The notes under the pieces: model-generated
What the model saw: only the letters and a program-made list of their open reading frames with translations
What the model was told of the DNA's origin: nothing
Databases searched by the model: none
Position numbers and translations under genes: made by a program
Shown: one piece after another, positions 25,219-38,390 of the stretch
How positions within the stretch are numbered: position 1 is the first letter of the stretch
Layout of the letters: each line of letters begins with the position of its first letter
Assembly (NCBI RefSeq): GCF_037975245.1
Contig: NC_092570.1
Location: forward strand, 2,871,501-2,935,500
Direction of reading: 5' to 3'
DNA from: Apostichopus japonicus
Lineage: Eukaryota > Echinodermata > Holothuroidea > Aspidochirotida > Stichopodidae
DNA length: 64,000 bases

Positions 25219-28200
25219 ATGGCAGATACAGACAAAGGCCAGAAGAGACAGGCAGAGGCTGACAATGGAACAACTGAGGAGAAAAAATTAAAAGCAGATA
25301 CAGAACAGGTAACAAAACCCATCTTTGAAAAAACCTTGTTTCATTTCTCATCATGGACATAAATATAAGCCAGCACATCTAGATATGTGACTTGGCAGTG
25401 GTAAAGTTATTGACAAGTTTGCATCTAATCAGATCATTACAAGTTGTGTTGTTCATATATGTGTGCCTCATTACCCTTATAAAACGATGCAATTAATGTT
25501 TACATAGCAACCTGCCATTTAATTTCTTGTTAAGAAAATTTGAGACTGTAAATTTTCCCCAAAATTAACTAAATGCGGAGACTGGTCACATGTCTTCCAC
25601 AATATCTGCAATATCAGATATAAAATACTTTACATTTATGCAAAAGATGCCTCCAAACTTGGCACAAATTTAGGGCTCTTAAAATGCAATCTGGATTTGG
25701 TTGCTAGGCTGGGCCGTATCCTACCAACCAAAAAGTTTTTAAAAGATTTTTGGCCCAATTTCAATCTTTTAGACATGTGGCAAGACACCATCAATTTCAG
25801 GCGATTCTGAGAGGGTCGACGTGGAAACGACCCAAAAATCTGTTGATTTGGCATGGATTGACCCATATATTTTCTTCTACAGGCCAGTGAGTCCCTTTTG
25901 TCAAAAGTTACTCATTTCAGAGAGGAGTGTGCAGCGTCCATTGCAGACTTCAACTTCAATAAAAAGAGAGTGAAGGTTGTATCTGATGTCAAAGATATGC
26001 CAGAGGAAAACGAGGGCATCCTTTACTGGATGATGCGTGACCAGAGAGTTCAGGGTAAACTTTCCTACCCAGCATATTTAACATAATATACTGACTGTGA
26101 GGAGGCAGTAAAATGGCTCCCATTCCTCCCGAATGTGTCAGACATATTTAATTACAAGACCTGGCAAAATCAGTGTTTGGATCCTGGTTTTAGTGAAAGA
26201 AGGTGCCTGGGACACAAGAATTGATAGTTATCGAAATAGCTGGTTATGGAATAGCAAAGTCTTGGTAAAAAAGTAACAAATGCCCAAAATATCTCTCTGT
26301 TCACTTTGCTTTGAACAAAGTTATGTTTGCAACTAATTTTTAGTGCCCAAAAAATTTCAGTAGAAACAGCCTCGGTCATTCCTCACTGGACACTCCCTTC
26401 CTGAACCTTGGACATCATAATTAATACTGATTCTTACTCTGTTCCACAGAATATATTATTTCCTGAGACATTTGTCTGCTCTGACTTTGTTCTTAAAAAC
26501 TAGTAATTAGTTCAAAGACTAGATTCGTAAGGATGTGAAAATTGACTCAAAAGTTGTCATTATTCCTCCGTTTGAATATGGATTGCAAATTCTAACTGAT
26601 CAGAGTTGAAGTATACACAATGGTCAGAATAATAGAACATAGATGTTAATTTTGATGTTCAAAAGAAGATGTTAATTACTTTGCATGTTTGCTTTTTGTT
26701 TTAATTTAAATAGATAACTGGGCAATGTTGTATGCCCAAAGACTGGCACTGAAACAAGAAGTTCCTCTTCATGTCTGTTTTTGTCTGGACCCATCTAACC
26801 TTCTTCCGCTGCGTCATCACAGTTTCATGCTGAATGGCCTCAAAGAGGTGGAACAGGTACACATATATTTGAGAAATGACATACTAAATGATGAATTGAT
26901 GTATAAGAATTTGCCAAAACTCAACGTGCAGCAAATTTATGCCTCTTGATGTAATGGAGATTCTCAGACAGGGATTGTGTTGATTGGTTAGATTCATGAT
27001 CTCTGAAGTGAAACCCATATTCCTGAGATCCCAGGTTTAGCAGGGAGAGATTTCTGGACTTACATGTTGAAATACATGTTTTGATTTAGATGAAGTTTAA
27101 TCAGAGGCCTTTATAATTTTCCAAGGAGTAAAGCAAAGATACAGTGCAGGGATCTAAGAGTAAGGTGATCTTTTTTATCAGGGCGTCTGGGAAATTGATG
27201 TCTGTATTGACCCCTTTGTGATGACTGTGAGGATCAGTTATACCTTGACTGTTATTAAAACTGCGGGGTTGTAATTTTAAGGACCTCTTAGTGTTTTGGT
27301 TTTCTATGTTTCATGGATGATCATCAAATGCCTTGGTTTAGAATCTAGCAAGAAGCATTTTGCAAAGAAAAATCCAGTGCCAAAAAGGAAAAACGGAACT
27401 TAAAGACCAATTATGGAGACTTTTCGATGAACATAAAATCCCACCATTTTGCATGTATGTAATCCTTAACTCACTCCAATTACATTGCTGTAATTAACTT
27501 TACCAATTTTGGACGTTAAATACGTGAAGAATGGGAAGAAAAGTCAGCTTTTTATGAAACCTACTTCAGACATTCCTGAAACATTCCGAAGACATCAGGT
27601 GACCCTGTGACGTCACTGTTTGTATACCTCACTCACAACAATACTTTTAGTGTGTAAAGTTGTATACTTGAGCTGCCAAAAACATCAACGATATTACTCC
27701 TTTTCCCCCGAAATGCCACAATTCTGTGTTGTTGGTAGTTGCAGTTATACCTCATCCACCAAAAGCATCAGCTTTTTTAGATTTCCAAGTAAAAGAACCG
27801 ACGTAAAACGCCGCAGACTTTGGATCAATTTTTTGAGATCCACGCGGAAAGATTTTTCAGCACCCGGAGTATCTCATGCCCATGAGTCCACATGCATGAC
27901 CCTGCTCTGTGTATGCTGCAAATGTCTCATTCTGCGAAAATTATATACTGTCGATAGCTGTGTCGGACCATGGTCGGACATAGCTAATGTGAAATTGACC
28001 GTAAACAAGCTCTGGACGACCTTACATGTAACATTATATCACGCAATTGACAGTATAATATTTACTGTAAGAGATGACCGTGTATATACCGTGCCTATAG
28101 GGTAGCATTGTTAGTACATGTAGTGAGTTGGCTCACAGCATGTGTAAATAGTCATGTTAGGATTTCATCGCATTTATCTATTTCCTTTGTTGTATTCCAG

Positions 28201-31200
28201 TATCGTGAGTTCGTGATACATTGTGTTATATTGTCCGTTATGTTTATTCCGGCATCTGCATGGTCCAAGGAGTTGAATAAAAACGGTTCTATGTAGCGAT
28301 CGGACGTTTTATTTCGTTAGTGACTGTCTTGTGATTGTTGGATGTAACTGGTCAAGGCCTGTTTCAACTAGACCTAACTCTATGGAATTACACAGAGTCA
28401 CGGTAGTATTTCGCCCAGGATTGAACGAGAAACGTGGATTTGGAAATTCAATGCTAAATTTTGTTTATTGAAAGGATACTTTTTCTGTGTTTGTACTTTT
28501 GGATATTAAAACGAGTAAGTACTATGTTCAGCTGAAGCTTAGTCATGTATATGCTACCCTGGTCGATTCGGGTCAGCGTCTTCTCGTAGTTGTTCGATTA
28601 TGTTTAGTGTCTTTTTGGTAATTTGTTGACAGTAACGTAAGCCATTTTCCGTCACATTTCACGCATGAGGCATCTTTTAGGTCTATTCTTCTGTTCAGTT
28701 TACGGTATCTTGCGATCAAATTGTATTACGGAATCGCCAAGCTGCTTGCATGTTCTACAGTATATTGTACCGTATGGACCTATTGACGCTCCGCTATGTA
28801 AAAGATGCTTCCATTTGAGTGGAAATTTTGCTAATAAAATAACCAATTTAACTAAATTTTCTTCTTAAAATTGTCTTAAAACTATTTGTTTACCTTCATG
28901 TGTTCTTGTTTTAAGCTAACAGCTTTTCAACGCTCAAAATTGGAAGTCAAATACAGTACAATTGTTCGCTATCTGTGTATAAACAGTGCCTATATCAGCA
29001 TTTGATTTTCGCGGTATACAAACAATGACGTCACACGGTGACCAGAGGCTCCTTTGGGTCAATCTCTGTTTTCAGACATTCCAGAGGTTCATGTCACGTG
29101 ACTACCCAAAATGTCCATTTTCGTGGTCATTTTTTGATGGGTTATAGTAGGTTTTCGAAGATTATTTTTTACATATGTTGATTATAGGTATGTAAACTCC
29201 CAAATAAATGGAAAATCCCCCCCCCCCCAAAAATTGTCTCCATAGTTGGTCTTTAAGGGAATTGGAAATTGGAATTGGAAAAGGGAATTGGAAATTTATC
29301 ACCCTAAGTATAGAAAGAAATTTCCATGTGAATTTAGGCTATGAAAGTATTGAATGATCTGGGGTGCCTTACATTTGTAGTTTGTAAACAATCACAGTTT
29401 CCTTCGAGCTGTCTCTACCAACGGAGGTACAAGGGCCTTCTTAAAAATTCAAGGATATTTCCAAGACATTATAGAAAACCGTCATCATTATAGAAAAAAA
29501 TCGTCGTCCCCAAAATGTTTGGGGATGACTTTCTTCAGGGGACAGCATGTGATTATTCCCTGCTCTACTCATTTTACTTTTTATATGATATCAATATGTT
29601 TGGGAAAAATGTTTGGGGACGACTTTCTTCAGGGGACAGCATGTGATTTATGGGGACTGTCCCCGGATATACAAAAAACAACTGGTCACCTTATCAAAGA
29701 GTGACTCATCTTACAAGAGTTTACAAGAATGATGTAGATATTATGGTTTAAGTTTCAGGAAACCTTCAAAATTGCCTCACAAAATATGAACATTAAAATA
29801 TTCCCTACTCAAACACTTTTTTTATGATATCAATTTCTAGGAACTGAGCAAGCTGGACATCTCCTTCCATCTTTTGATTGGAGAAACTGCAGAGACAATT
29901 GCCAAGTTTGTTGGAGAGAAGAAAATTGGAGGGCTCGTGGCAGATTTCAGTCCATTGAGGAAACCCCAAGAATGGGTCCAAGATGTGGCCAAAGCAATAC
30001 CAAAGAATATCCCTTTCTGTCAGGTTAGGAAAAATATAAAAAATGTATCAAAACCAAAATGCAAGGCTTAAAGGGATAAACAGCACAGATGACAAATAAC
30101 CATGGCCATTACTCCACTCCCCCTCCCCTCCCCCACCCCACCTCCTTCACCACTTCATGGAACCTGAACACATTTGATGAGGGTATGATTCCTACAGGCA
30201 CTACAATGCAGTAATCACTTTTCATTTAATCTGTTGAATATAGGTGATATGTCACATGATCCAGAAAACAGATACATGTTTTCACATGTCATGGATATGT
30301 CTTGGTTAAGGCATGCAATTCACTAGAAGCAATTCAGGTCCTGGATACTTTTCTGATATAGTTGAACTATGCAGCCAATTGACAAAGTTCTGCAAAATTT
30401 GTTTTATATCCAAAGTGATTCAAGCTATTGCTTTGTAAGACTCCTTGAACCTACCATCTGTCCCTCCCCCTCCACCTCCCCCTACCCACTCCATCCCAAA
30501 AATATAAATCTTACAATGTTGAAATGGAAAATAGAAACTTGATGATCTAAGTATGAGAAGCATTAGAAGTTAAGAAAGAGAAGAGTTGGGAAAATTTCTT
30601 AGTTTTGTCTTGTCAACTTATTTAATTTCTGACAGCCATGTACAACCATGCCTTCATCATGGCTGAAAATAAACACGGACATTGCTGCCAAAGGCTTAGA
30701 GGTGTTAATGTTTAGAGTTTATTCACAGAGTGGAATCTTAGGTACAATGCCACTGACTTGGTTGGTTAGCCCCGGTCCTCTTCAGAACAATTTTGCCCCT
30801 CCCTCCCAACCCACCCCCCTAAAAAGGAATTAGGACTTGCGATGTGTATACCTTACTCTCTCCACAGTTTTGTTTTCTACAAGCACCTGCACAGTAGTCA
30901 TTTTCTCAGTTTTTTGTGAGATGTTCATTTCCTATGAAACTTTTCAACGAACAAATTCAAAAGCTGTGAACACATTGCATTGTTTCAAGAGTAGATCCAG
31001 TGAAATCGAACTGTTTTTAGCTTCAACATTATTTCATTTTACCAAGGCCTTATCATTCATTGCTTTTATGGTGGTAATTTAGGTACCAACCATTCAGTAC
31101 TTTTCCACACCCTTTCTAATTCTTCCTTTGTGATGATGTGATTATTCTACAAACTTCAAAACCTACTGTTGAAATATGTAAGGTCATTAAGTCTTCTTTG

Positions 31201-34200
31201 CTGTTGTTGATATTTACTTGGCAGGTGGATGCGCATAACATTATTCCCTGTTGGGTCACTTCAGAGAAACTAGAGTATGCTGCTAGAACCATCAGACCAA
31301 AGGTACACAAGCAACTTGGATCGTTCCTGACAGAATACCCACCAGTCACTGTTCATCCGCACAAAGCAACGACAAAGCATGAGGTATGGCTTGAGAGAAT
31401 ACCATGAAATATATCTATTGGCACTTAAAAAAGTGCTTGTAAATCTCTTGAAAATATAGAATGCTTTCAGGCAAAGAGAACATTCAGATAAATGGCTTGC
31501 TGGAATCTCTAAATATTCATTATTCTTGAAATGCACTATAACATTTACAGACTTAATACAGATCAAAGAACTTCTTAACTCATGCTGTGAAAGTGTCCAT
31601 TAGCTATAGGTTGTCAACTGTTGTGAATATACAGTAGCTTCTTTATAATATTCTTGTTTATCAATATCAACTTGACTGCATTTGTTCGTTTTCCAGGCGG
31701 TGAATTGGGATGAGCCCATGAATGATCAGAAGGTGGACCGTTCCATTACAGAGGTAGATTGGGCAACCCCTGGTTCCACTGCAGCCTTCGACATGCTAGA
31801 ATCTTTCGTGAGGGACAGACTGAAAGTATTTGCCACCGAGAGGAATGACCCTACAAAAGAAGCCTTGAGTAATATCTCACCTTGGCTTCATTTCGGTGAG
31901 CAAGAATGTTGACATAGCACCTTCTTGTCTTAAGAAATTTCCCTGTCTACTTTGCAACACTGCAATTAGTTGTGTCACTGACAAGTAGCATTTCGGCAGA
32001 GATGGTGAACAGACCTTTGACCTACTTTCCCACCCTCACCCCACCCCTTTCACACCTGACTTTGCTATATGATACCATGTGTTGAGCTGGATTGTTAAGT
32101 CATCCCAAGTCATCACTTACACTAGAGATGCAGATTTAGGAGGTGGACTCCAGGTTTTATAAAATTTTGTTTGAAAAAAATTTTTGTTTTGACACTTTGA
32201 GATCATCCTTACTTGATTGTCCAAGCCCGATGCAGGCCATTGTAGGGCCCAGAAAAATATTAGATAAATTGTCTTCTCACATTTATAATAAACTTTAAAA
32301 CAAGAAAGAAGATCTTGCAAAGGAATGCCTTACATAAATACGACATAATTGACAATATAGCTGGATTAGGCCTTGGTCTCTATGCCTCTTCGAGCTTCCT
32401 CCAAGATCTAATAGATCAAAAAGCCTTGTGCTGTTAATATTTCTGCATGATTCTGGCAACGTCTTCCGAAATCTTATCAATTCTTTCAGGTCAAATCGCT
32501 GCACAACGATGTGTATTGGTGGTTAAACAATTCAAGAATAAGTACAAGGATTCTGTCGATAGTTACACTGAAGAGCTGGTCGTTCGAAGGGAACTGGCGG
32601 AGAATTTCTGTTTCTACAACGAAAAGTATGACTCCATTGAAGGTTGGTATTTTGTTTCATCTGGGTTTATTCACCAAACGACAAACATTATGAAGAACGT
32701 ACGCAACTAATTCCATCGGGAATGTGATGTTTCAAATATTCTATCACAAGTGGGCCCCTATATAAAATCTCTTCAGAGTATGTATGTTTTACCTGTTCCT
32801 TGCTGAGAGGTTCTGCAGGTGGCAGCATTAAGAGGGATTTGAAAACCAGGCCATGTGGTCCATAGACTGCACTCTGCCAACTGGTTGTTTAAAGGCTAAT
32901 GCTCTATCCTAGCTTAATCAGAAAGTTTTCAGGAGAGTAATGCCGTGACAATCTTGCTCTCCTTGCCTAACTTATTCTTCTGTCATTCTTATTCCGGTCA
33001 TTTTGGTCCAGTTTATGAATGCTGGGCTGAATGAACAGTTTATCAGTTACCTAAACTTAACATTTTCATATCATCGCCTACTTGAGTATCAGTGGGCGGG
33101 AAAATGCAGTAATGGAAAGTAAAGTTTTGTCATTGCATGTACTTGTCAGTAGGATATAGCACAGGTGCCTAACATGAAAAGAGATTCAAATTTGTCTACA
33201 ACACAAGTTTGGACTATTCCATATGCTAGCGTCCGATATATACATTTCACGTTATTTGGTTGCTGAATGTTTGTCAATTGAATTGTCACAGACATTTTTG
33301 AGTCTGCTTGATATACTTTCATGTCATAATTTCATTTTTTTTTTTTGTCTCCTATAAAGGAACAAACGAATGGGCTAAGAAAACTCTTGAGGTACACGCA
33401 GGTGACGAAAGGAAGTACATCTACACACAAGAACAGTTTGAAGAAGGGAAAACTCACGAAGACCTCTGGAATGCTGCGCAGGTATGAGCACTATTTTCTT
33501 AGGCATGTTCTATCAAAGTTAGGATTTAAAAAATTTCATTAAGAGAAAATTTGTATCCATCATTACCACATAAACGTCAAGTTAAATTGTCTCTATTTCA
33601 GTGGTGTTCATGAATGTAGCTAGATCATAGATTTTATCACCAGGTATCCCAAAAGTTGGCAATATTTCATACAAATTTATGAATCTGTTTTTCTTCCTGT
33701 GTTAAAACAAAGTCATTAGCCATTAATTAGCATGTCTATTGTTTTTTATAATATTTTTTGCCTCCATGCTGAGTGCTATGAACTTGTATCAGAATTGTAT
33801 ACAAGTCACTGCATTAAAGATCAACTGCAACCATAAGCAGTACTCCTTGTCGAGTCTTTTACTTGAGGCAAGTCACTGAATGTATGTTTCCTATGCAGAA
33901 AAACTTGTCACACATATGTTCTAATCAGTTCAATTTTGATATCTAGTGACTCAACGTCAAATTACAACAACAACAACCTGAAATGAGTGTTGATTGTCTT
34001 GAGGTACATTATCCGCAACTCGCACAGATCATTTATTTGACAAGTTATGTCAGTATATTTGTCCTGCTGGATTTTCATACTGCCTTAGTTTGCAATCACT
34101 GCCTGCTGCACAAGACCACCAGTAAAGAAAGAATTTTAACAATTTCATAATTTTGCCTGTAATGGTTTGCTTCGATCAATCAGACTCAACTAGTACAAGA

Positions 34201-35556
34201 AGGTAAGATGCACGGATTCTTGAGGATGTACTGGGCCAAGAAGATCCTAGAATGGAGCAAGTCACCCCAAGAGGCTCTGAATATCGCAATTCATCTCAAT
34301 GACAAGTACAGCTTGGATGGTCGTGATCCTAATGGGTACACCGGTGAGTGTTCATGCTGTCTAATATTAAACATGAATAAAAAATATCGCTATAGCAATG
34401 CCGTAAATATGGTTGATGTTACATGCATCAGTTGGCTGTATGTATACAAATGTCATAGCCTCTGCTTTATTGCAATTTATGCCATATATACATTGTCAGA
34501 GAAGTAGCCATATTTGTGGTCAACTGATACTGGGATGTTCTCCCAGTATATACATTGAGCTACGTTGATCTATAGCTCTATACTGCAGCTCTGTACTACA
34601 GCTCCATATGTATTGAGCTACAGCTATGGAGAGTGTTTTAGAGAGTTGTACAGTACAGACAATTCTCACCCAGGAGATAAATTTATGGTGTTATAGAAAG
34701 CCATACTCTTTGAAAACTGGACAAAGTATCAAAGAGTTGAGTTTATGATGGTTTAGTCCCTCCGTCTTCTGCAGGTGAGCTGTGCAGGATCGTCAGAAAA
34801 TAACCAAATTGAGTTCAGTCACAGTTTACTTTTGTGGCTGCCACTTAAAGAGAAAATGATTGGTAGATCTTCAATTCAAGCATAAGTTCAGATCTGACTA
34901 TACTGTTTGATTAAGATGCAGACTTGTCACAGACACACCCTTAAAGATATAAATATTAATTATTTGCTCAAAAATTATGGCAATCAGAAGTCAACATGCA
35001 AACTCATTAAAGATATATATATTACTTAGTAGTACATCAACCACACCAGTATATTGCTGTGAGGGGGGGGGGGAGGGGGGACAGAGGAGGAGGGAGGGGG
35101 ACAGAGGAGGAGGGAGGGTGGACAGAGGAGGAGGGAGGGTGGACAGAGGAGGAAGGGGATGGGTTGGAGTGATGTTCATCCCTCTAGTCATCAGCAGTCT
35201 CACTAAGTAGATTATATTGCTCACATCTATTGTTTCAATTGTAATCACTGAAGCATTGACGTCCTGTGCATATTACTATTCTTGACATGTGTGTAACCAG
35301 CCCCTTCATTCTATACCCTCGATACCTTTAAATCTTTATATTTATTGATGTGTTCTTATAAAATGAATTTCTTTCTAATCTTTTCTTCTCGATTCTTGAT
35401 TTTACAGGTTGTATGTGGTCTATTTGTGGAATCCATGACCAAGGCTGGGCGGAGAGAGACGTCTTTGGGAAGGTTCGTTACATGAACTACGAAGGATGCA
35501 AGAGAAAGTTTGACGTGGATTTATTTGTGAGGCGATACAAAGCAAAGATGAATTAG
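25219..35556 (+). CDS. Class II CPD photolyase (deoxyribodipyrimidine photo-lyase), 10 coding exons
   Basis: Exons 25219..25308, 25883..26054, 26714..26856, 29841..30023, 31225..31383, 31697..31895, 32490..32642, 33360..33481, 34184..34343, 35408..35556; 1530 nt, 509 aa, all phases closed. The enzyme uses FADH- and blue or near-UV light to split cyclobutane pyrimidine dimers. Seen: a charged, Lys-rich N-terminal leader (about 30 aa, possibly nuclear targeting); [16 protein letters not shown]; the [15 protein letters not shown] helix; [20 protein letters not shown]; and the [10 protein letters not shown] / [15 protein letters not shown]-terminus typical of class II. Trp 403, 424 and 431 have the spacing of the class II electron-transfer tryptophans. 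Placental mammals lack this gene. An upstream non-coding exon is likely; the ATG used is the first one after the acceptor-like TTAG at 25190. Family symbols vary (PHR, PHR2), so none is assigned. Confidence 0.96.
27404..29252 (+). mobile_element. Kolobok-like DNA transposon remnant, TTAA-flanked
   Basis: TTAA at 27400-27403 and 29253-29256 flank inverted termini: AGACCAATTATGGAGAC on the left and AGACCAACTATGGAGAC as the complement of the right end, one mismatch in 17. Further in, the arms match again: tgacgtcactgtttgtatacc near 27610 opposes ggtatacaaacaatgacgtca near 29013. The element is 1849 bp, lies in photolyase intron 3, and contains a THAP-like ORF start at 27712. TTAA duplication, AG at the termini and a THAP domain together fit the Kolobok superfamily. 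No DDE transposase is present, so it is non-autonomous or decayed. Strand is given by the ORF. Confidence 0.75.
27712..28105 (+). pseudogene. THAP-like zinc-finger remnant inside the transposon
   Basis: Reading from ATG 27712: [18 protein letters not shown], then SFFRFPSKR, then [10 protein letters not shown] and KDFSAP. The C-x4-C pair, the FxxFP motif, the Trp and the FxxP-like stretch follow the THAP order. The expected downstream C-x2-H pair is not visible; the frame goes on with low-complexity residues to a stop at 28105. I read this as a truncated or frameshifted DNA-binding domain left from a transposase. It could also be a first exon whose partner is lost. Confidence 0.55.
29514..29648. 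repeat. Direct duplication of a ~40-bp segment
   Basis: atgtttggggatgactttc plus the following cttcaggggacagcatgtga occurs at about 29514 and again about 94 bp later with one or two changes, in photolyase intron 3. Confidence 0.7.
35059..35158 (+). repeat. G-rich ~21-bp minisatellite (quadruplex-prone)
   Basis: A G9 run leads into about four copies of acagaggaggagggagggtgg in photolyase intron 9. The runs of three or more G at short spacing suit G-quadruplex formation on the transcript strand. Confidence 0.8.
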
Positions 35557-38390
35557 GTGACCATGTAATTAGGTGACCAATTAGGTGACCATCCGATAGG
35601 AACCAGGGTTTAATAGATTTAAAAATATCTGTCACGGACATTTACTCAGGGATGTTGAGAGCACTCTCCAGCATTTTCTTTCAGTTCCCACCCGACGAGA
35701 TGAAGACTTTATGAAACAATCGTGTCACGCAAAAGAGATGACCCTTTTGTTCCCTATCTCACTAAGAGACGGTAGATGTAAATAGTAACAAGTGTTACTT
35801 ATTTTCAGTTATGCATTTGTCTTCAATTTTCTGTGTGAACTGTTTTGTGACCATTTTTGTCTTCCAATCCTATTTTGATTTCATATTTGAACGTCCTTTC
35901 CCCTTTTTGACTCAAAATCTTGCATAGAAACTTATAAAGTTTTGTATTGAGTCACTTCGCACTTTTCTGTTTAACATTATGTTTTATTAGCTTAGTTGTA
36001 ACATTTTTTCACCTTGTTAGCTTAATTAGACTTGAAAGATGTCTCTTGCCTGCCTGTGTCAAGTATAACTGTCAACTTGAATGTTTAATCTTTGAATCAC
36101 ATTTATTTCACCATTTATTTCTTCCTGATAATTGGTAATAAAGTATTCATTTGTATTGACAATCAATCATCTTTTGTGCCGCTTTCATTTTTAACCAACT
36201 GTTCATTCTGATTGGTGTCAAAAAGGACCTCTTGCGGAGTGGAAGTCCATTTCAAGATTCCAACGTTAAGTGCATTGTCTGTGGGTCATATTAGTTGACA
36301 CAAGCACAAACGCATCAAGAGAGAGTTTAAGGCTCTGGAGACAATTGTGTGATTTAATATTGATATATTTCTTAGATTACTGAAGATCATCCTCAAAGCT
36401 AAGATGATGCGGGTTGCTTCCTTCTTAGCATGATCCATAATTCTAGTGTTCATCATCAGTGGAACCAGGTTGGAGACAATGAACTGTTTTTTTTTCAACA
36501 TCAAGCATATACAATATACACAGCATATGGCAGAATGCAATTTGTCAGAAAGGATGGTTGGGGAACTATCACTTTGGGGATACTGATGTCATTTACAGGA
36601 GGGGGTGGGGGTGAAGGGATAGGCCAGAAGTGAACTGCAGTGTGAAACATGTATAGATTCCCCAGCTCCTCCCCCCATCCCAAATAGTTTGAGATTCATC
36701 ACATTTTAGCTCAACTTTCACAGAAGTACTATATGATATAACTTCTGCAACATGCTACTACCTTCATCACCTTTGGAGGAGGTGCAAAAACAGAAAACAA
36801 AACCAGACAAGCAGCGCTGGAATTGGATTACTTTTTATTGCCATTCGATGTATACAAAATACTCACAAAGCTAAAGCTTGTTCAATTCTTACCAACTTTA
36901 GACAGTCTATTTATCAACATGAAATAATAAAGTTTGTCGATAATAGACTCAAAAGTTTCTAACATGTTATGAAATTATCAAACTCCAAAATTGCACTTTT
37001 GTTTGTAGACTCTCCATCTCCCCGCCACACACACACCCCCCGCCCCCCAAAATCCCAAATAAAATGGGCCACTTTCTTCCACAAATATATTTTAAACATT
37101 GATGCAAATATGACAAAGGATACATAAGAAAAAACATTTCTGATAATCTGAAGGTTACCAAAGTCTTATATGTGCATAAACTTACAAAGACCAGTTGGAA
37201 GAACTCCTTCCCCAAAACTCTGGACACGAAGGGACATGGCTTTGGTAAACTTGGTTAATGCCTGGATGTTACTATAAACTTATGCCATTATGTTAGCCCT
37301 CTAGGCAAAACAGAAAGACACCAAATTTTCAGGTACAATTGAATATCAATGCTGTTTATCTTGATTACAAGGATACTTCGGCAAACCATCAAAGGAAAAA
37401 TCAGACAATTTCATTCCCCAGTGATGCGAATGCTTTAAAGGTGCGATTGTGTCTGCATTGTAAAGTCATCTTATTGTAATAAATTTAAACACAAGCTATT
37501 TGTTATAACTACTACTTTGCGGCATTATTCTCATAGCAAATGAAAAGATTCTTGAGCAATTTGATTGTTTTCTAGAATGAGATAGGTGTTAAATTAATAG
37601 CCATTTATTGTGCCTTTTTTGGCTAAATTTGAAATGCCTTCATGTAATTTCAACAGGACATTGCTCAAGTAAATTTGTGAATGTGGTGACAACTGAAATA
37701 AGGTACTGAGAGGCATCGAACAGCGTTACAATGCGCGGAACTGTCTCTAAGTGACTCCATAGGACATCACAGTTTCAACACTCCTACAAAATGTTGTACT
37801 GTAAGACAGTTAACTCTCAACATAATGTGTATTATGATGGTTTATTCACCACTTCAGAGTTAACAGATATAATAGAGTACTAATAAATTGGAATGCAAAT
37901 ATAGCCAAATTCATATGCCAGGCTTGTAATACCTAGTTCACTATATATCACACAGGAATACTATGCATAATCTACATATTTACTACATATGATGCCACGA
38001 TAAGCTACTAGGACGCTATGTAGTGTCTCACCCATGCTTTCTATTTCACTCCTCCCCCGATGCCCGTTGCAGAAAATAAAAATGAAAAAAGTCAAGATGA
38101 TCAATATTTACTTTTCACCGTCAATGACAAGCATTCTACCTGCAAATTACAATGATGTCTCTCTGTACATACCACATGCAGTCATATAAACAATAGAAAG
38201 ATGGGCACTACAATTAATCACATTTTCCAAACGAATCCCTGATGAAGCTCCTTTGTGGAAAAACTATGACACTGAGGTTGAATTAAGTCCTAGGAACCCT
38301 CAGTGAGTGCAGTGCACGTCTGTTACCACACCGAGGGGGTACTTTCAGATTACACAGTTCGAGGTACTATGAGATGCTTCATTCTGTCTA
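35557..38390. other. Photolyase-MMGT1 convergent intergenic region / 3' UTRs
   Basis: 3' flanks of two convergent genes. A photolyase poly(A) signal AATAAA is at 36137-36142. A TTTATT at 36834-36839 could be the MMGT1 signal, which would imply a 1.55-kb 3' UTR. No further coding sequence is recognised. Confidence 0.5.
36137..36142 (+). terminator. Candidate photolyase poly(A) signal AATAAA
   Basis: AATAAA about 580 bp after the photolyase stop codon, inferred from hexamer and position. Confidence 0.5.
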
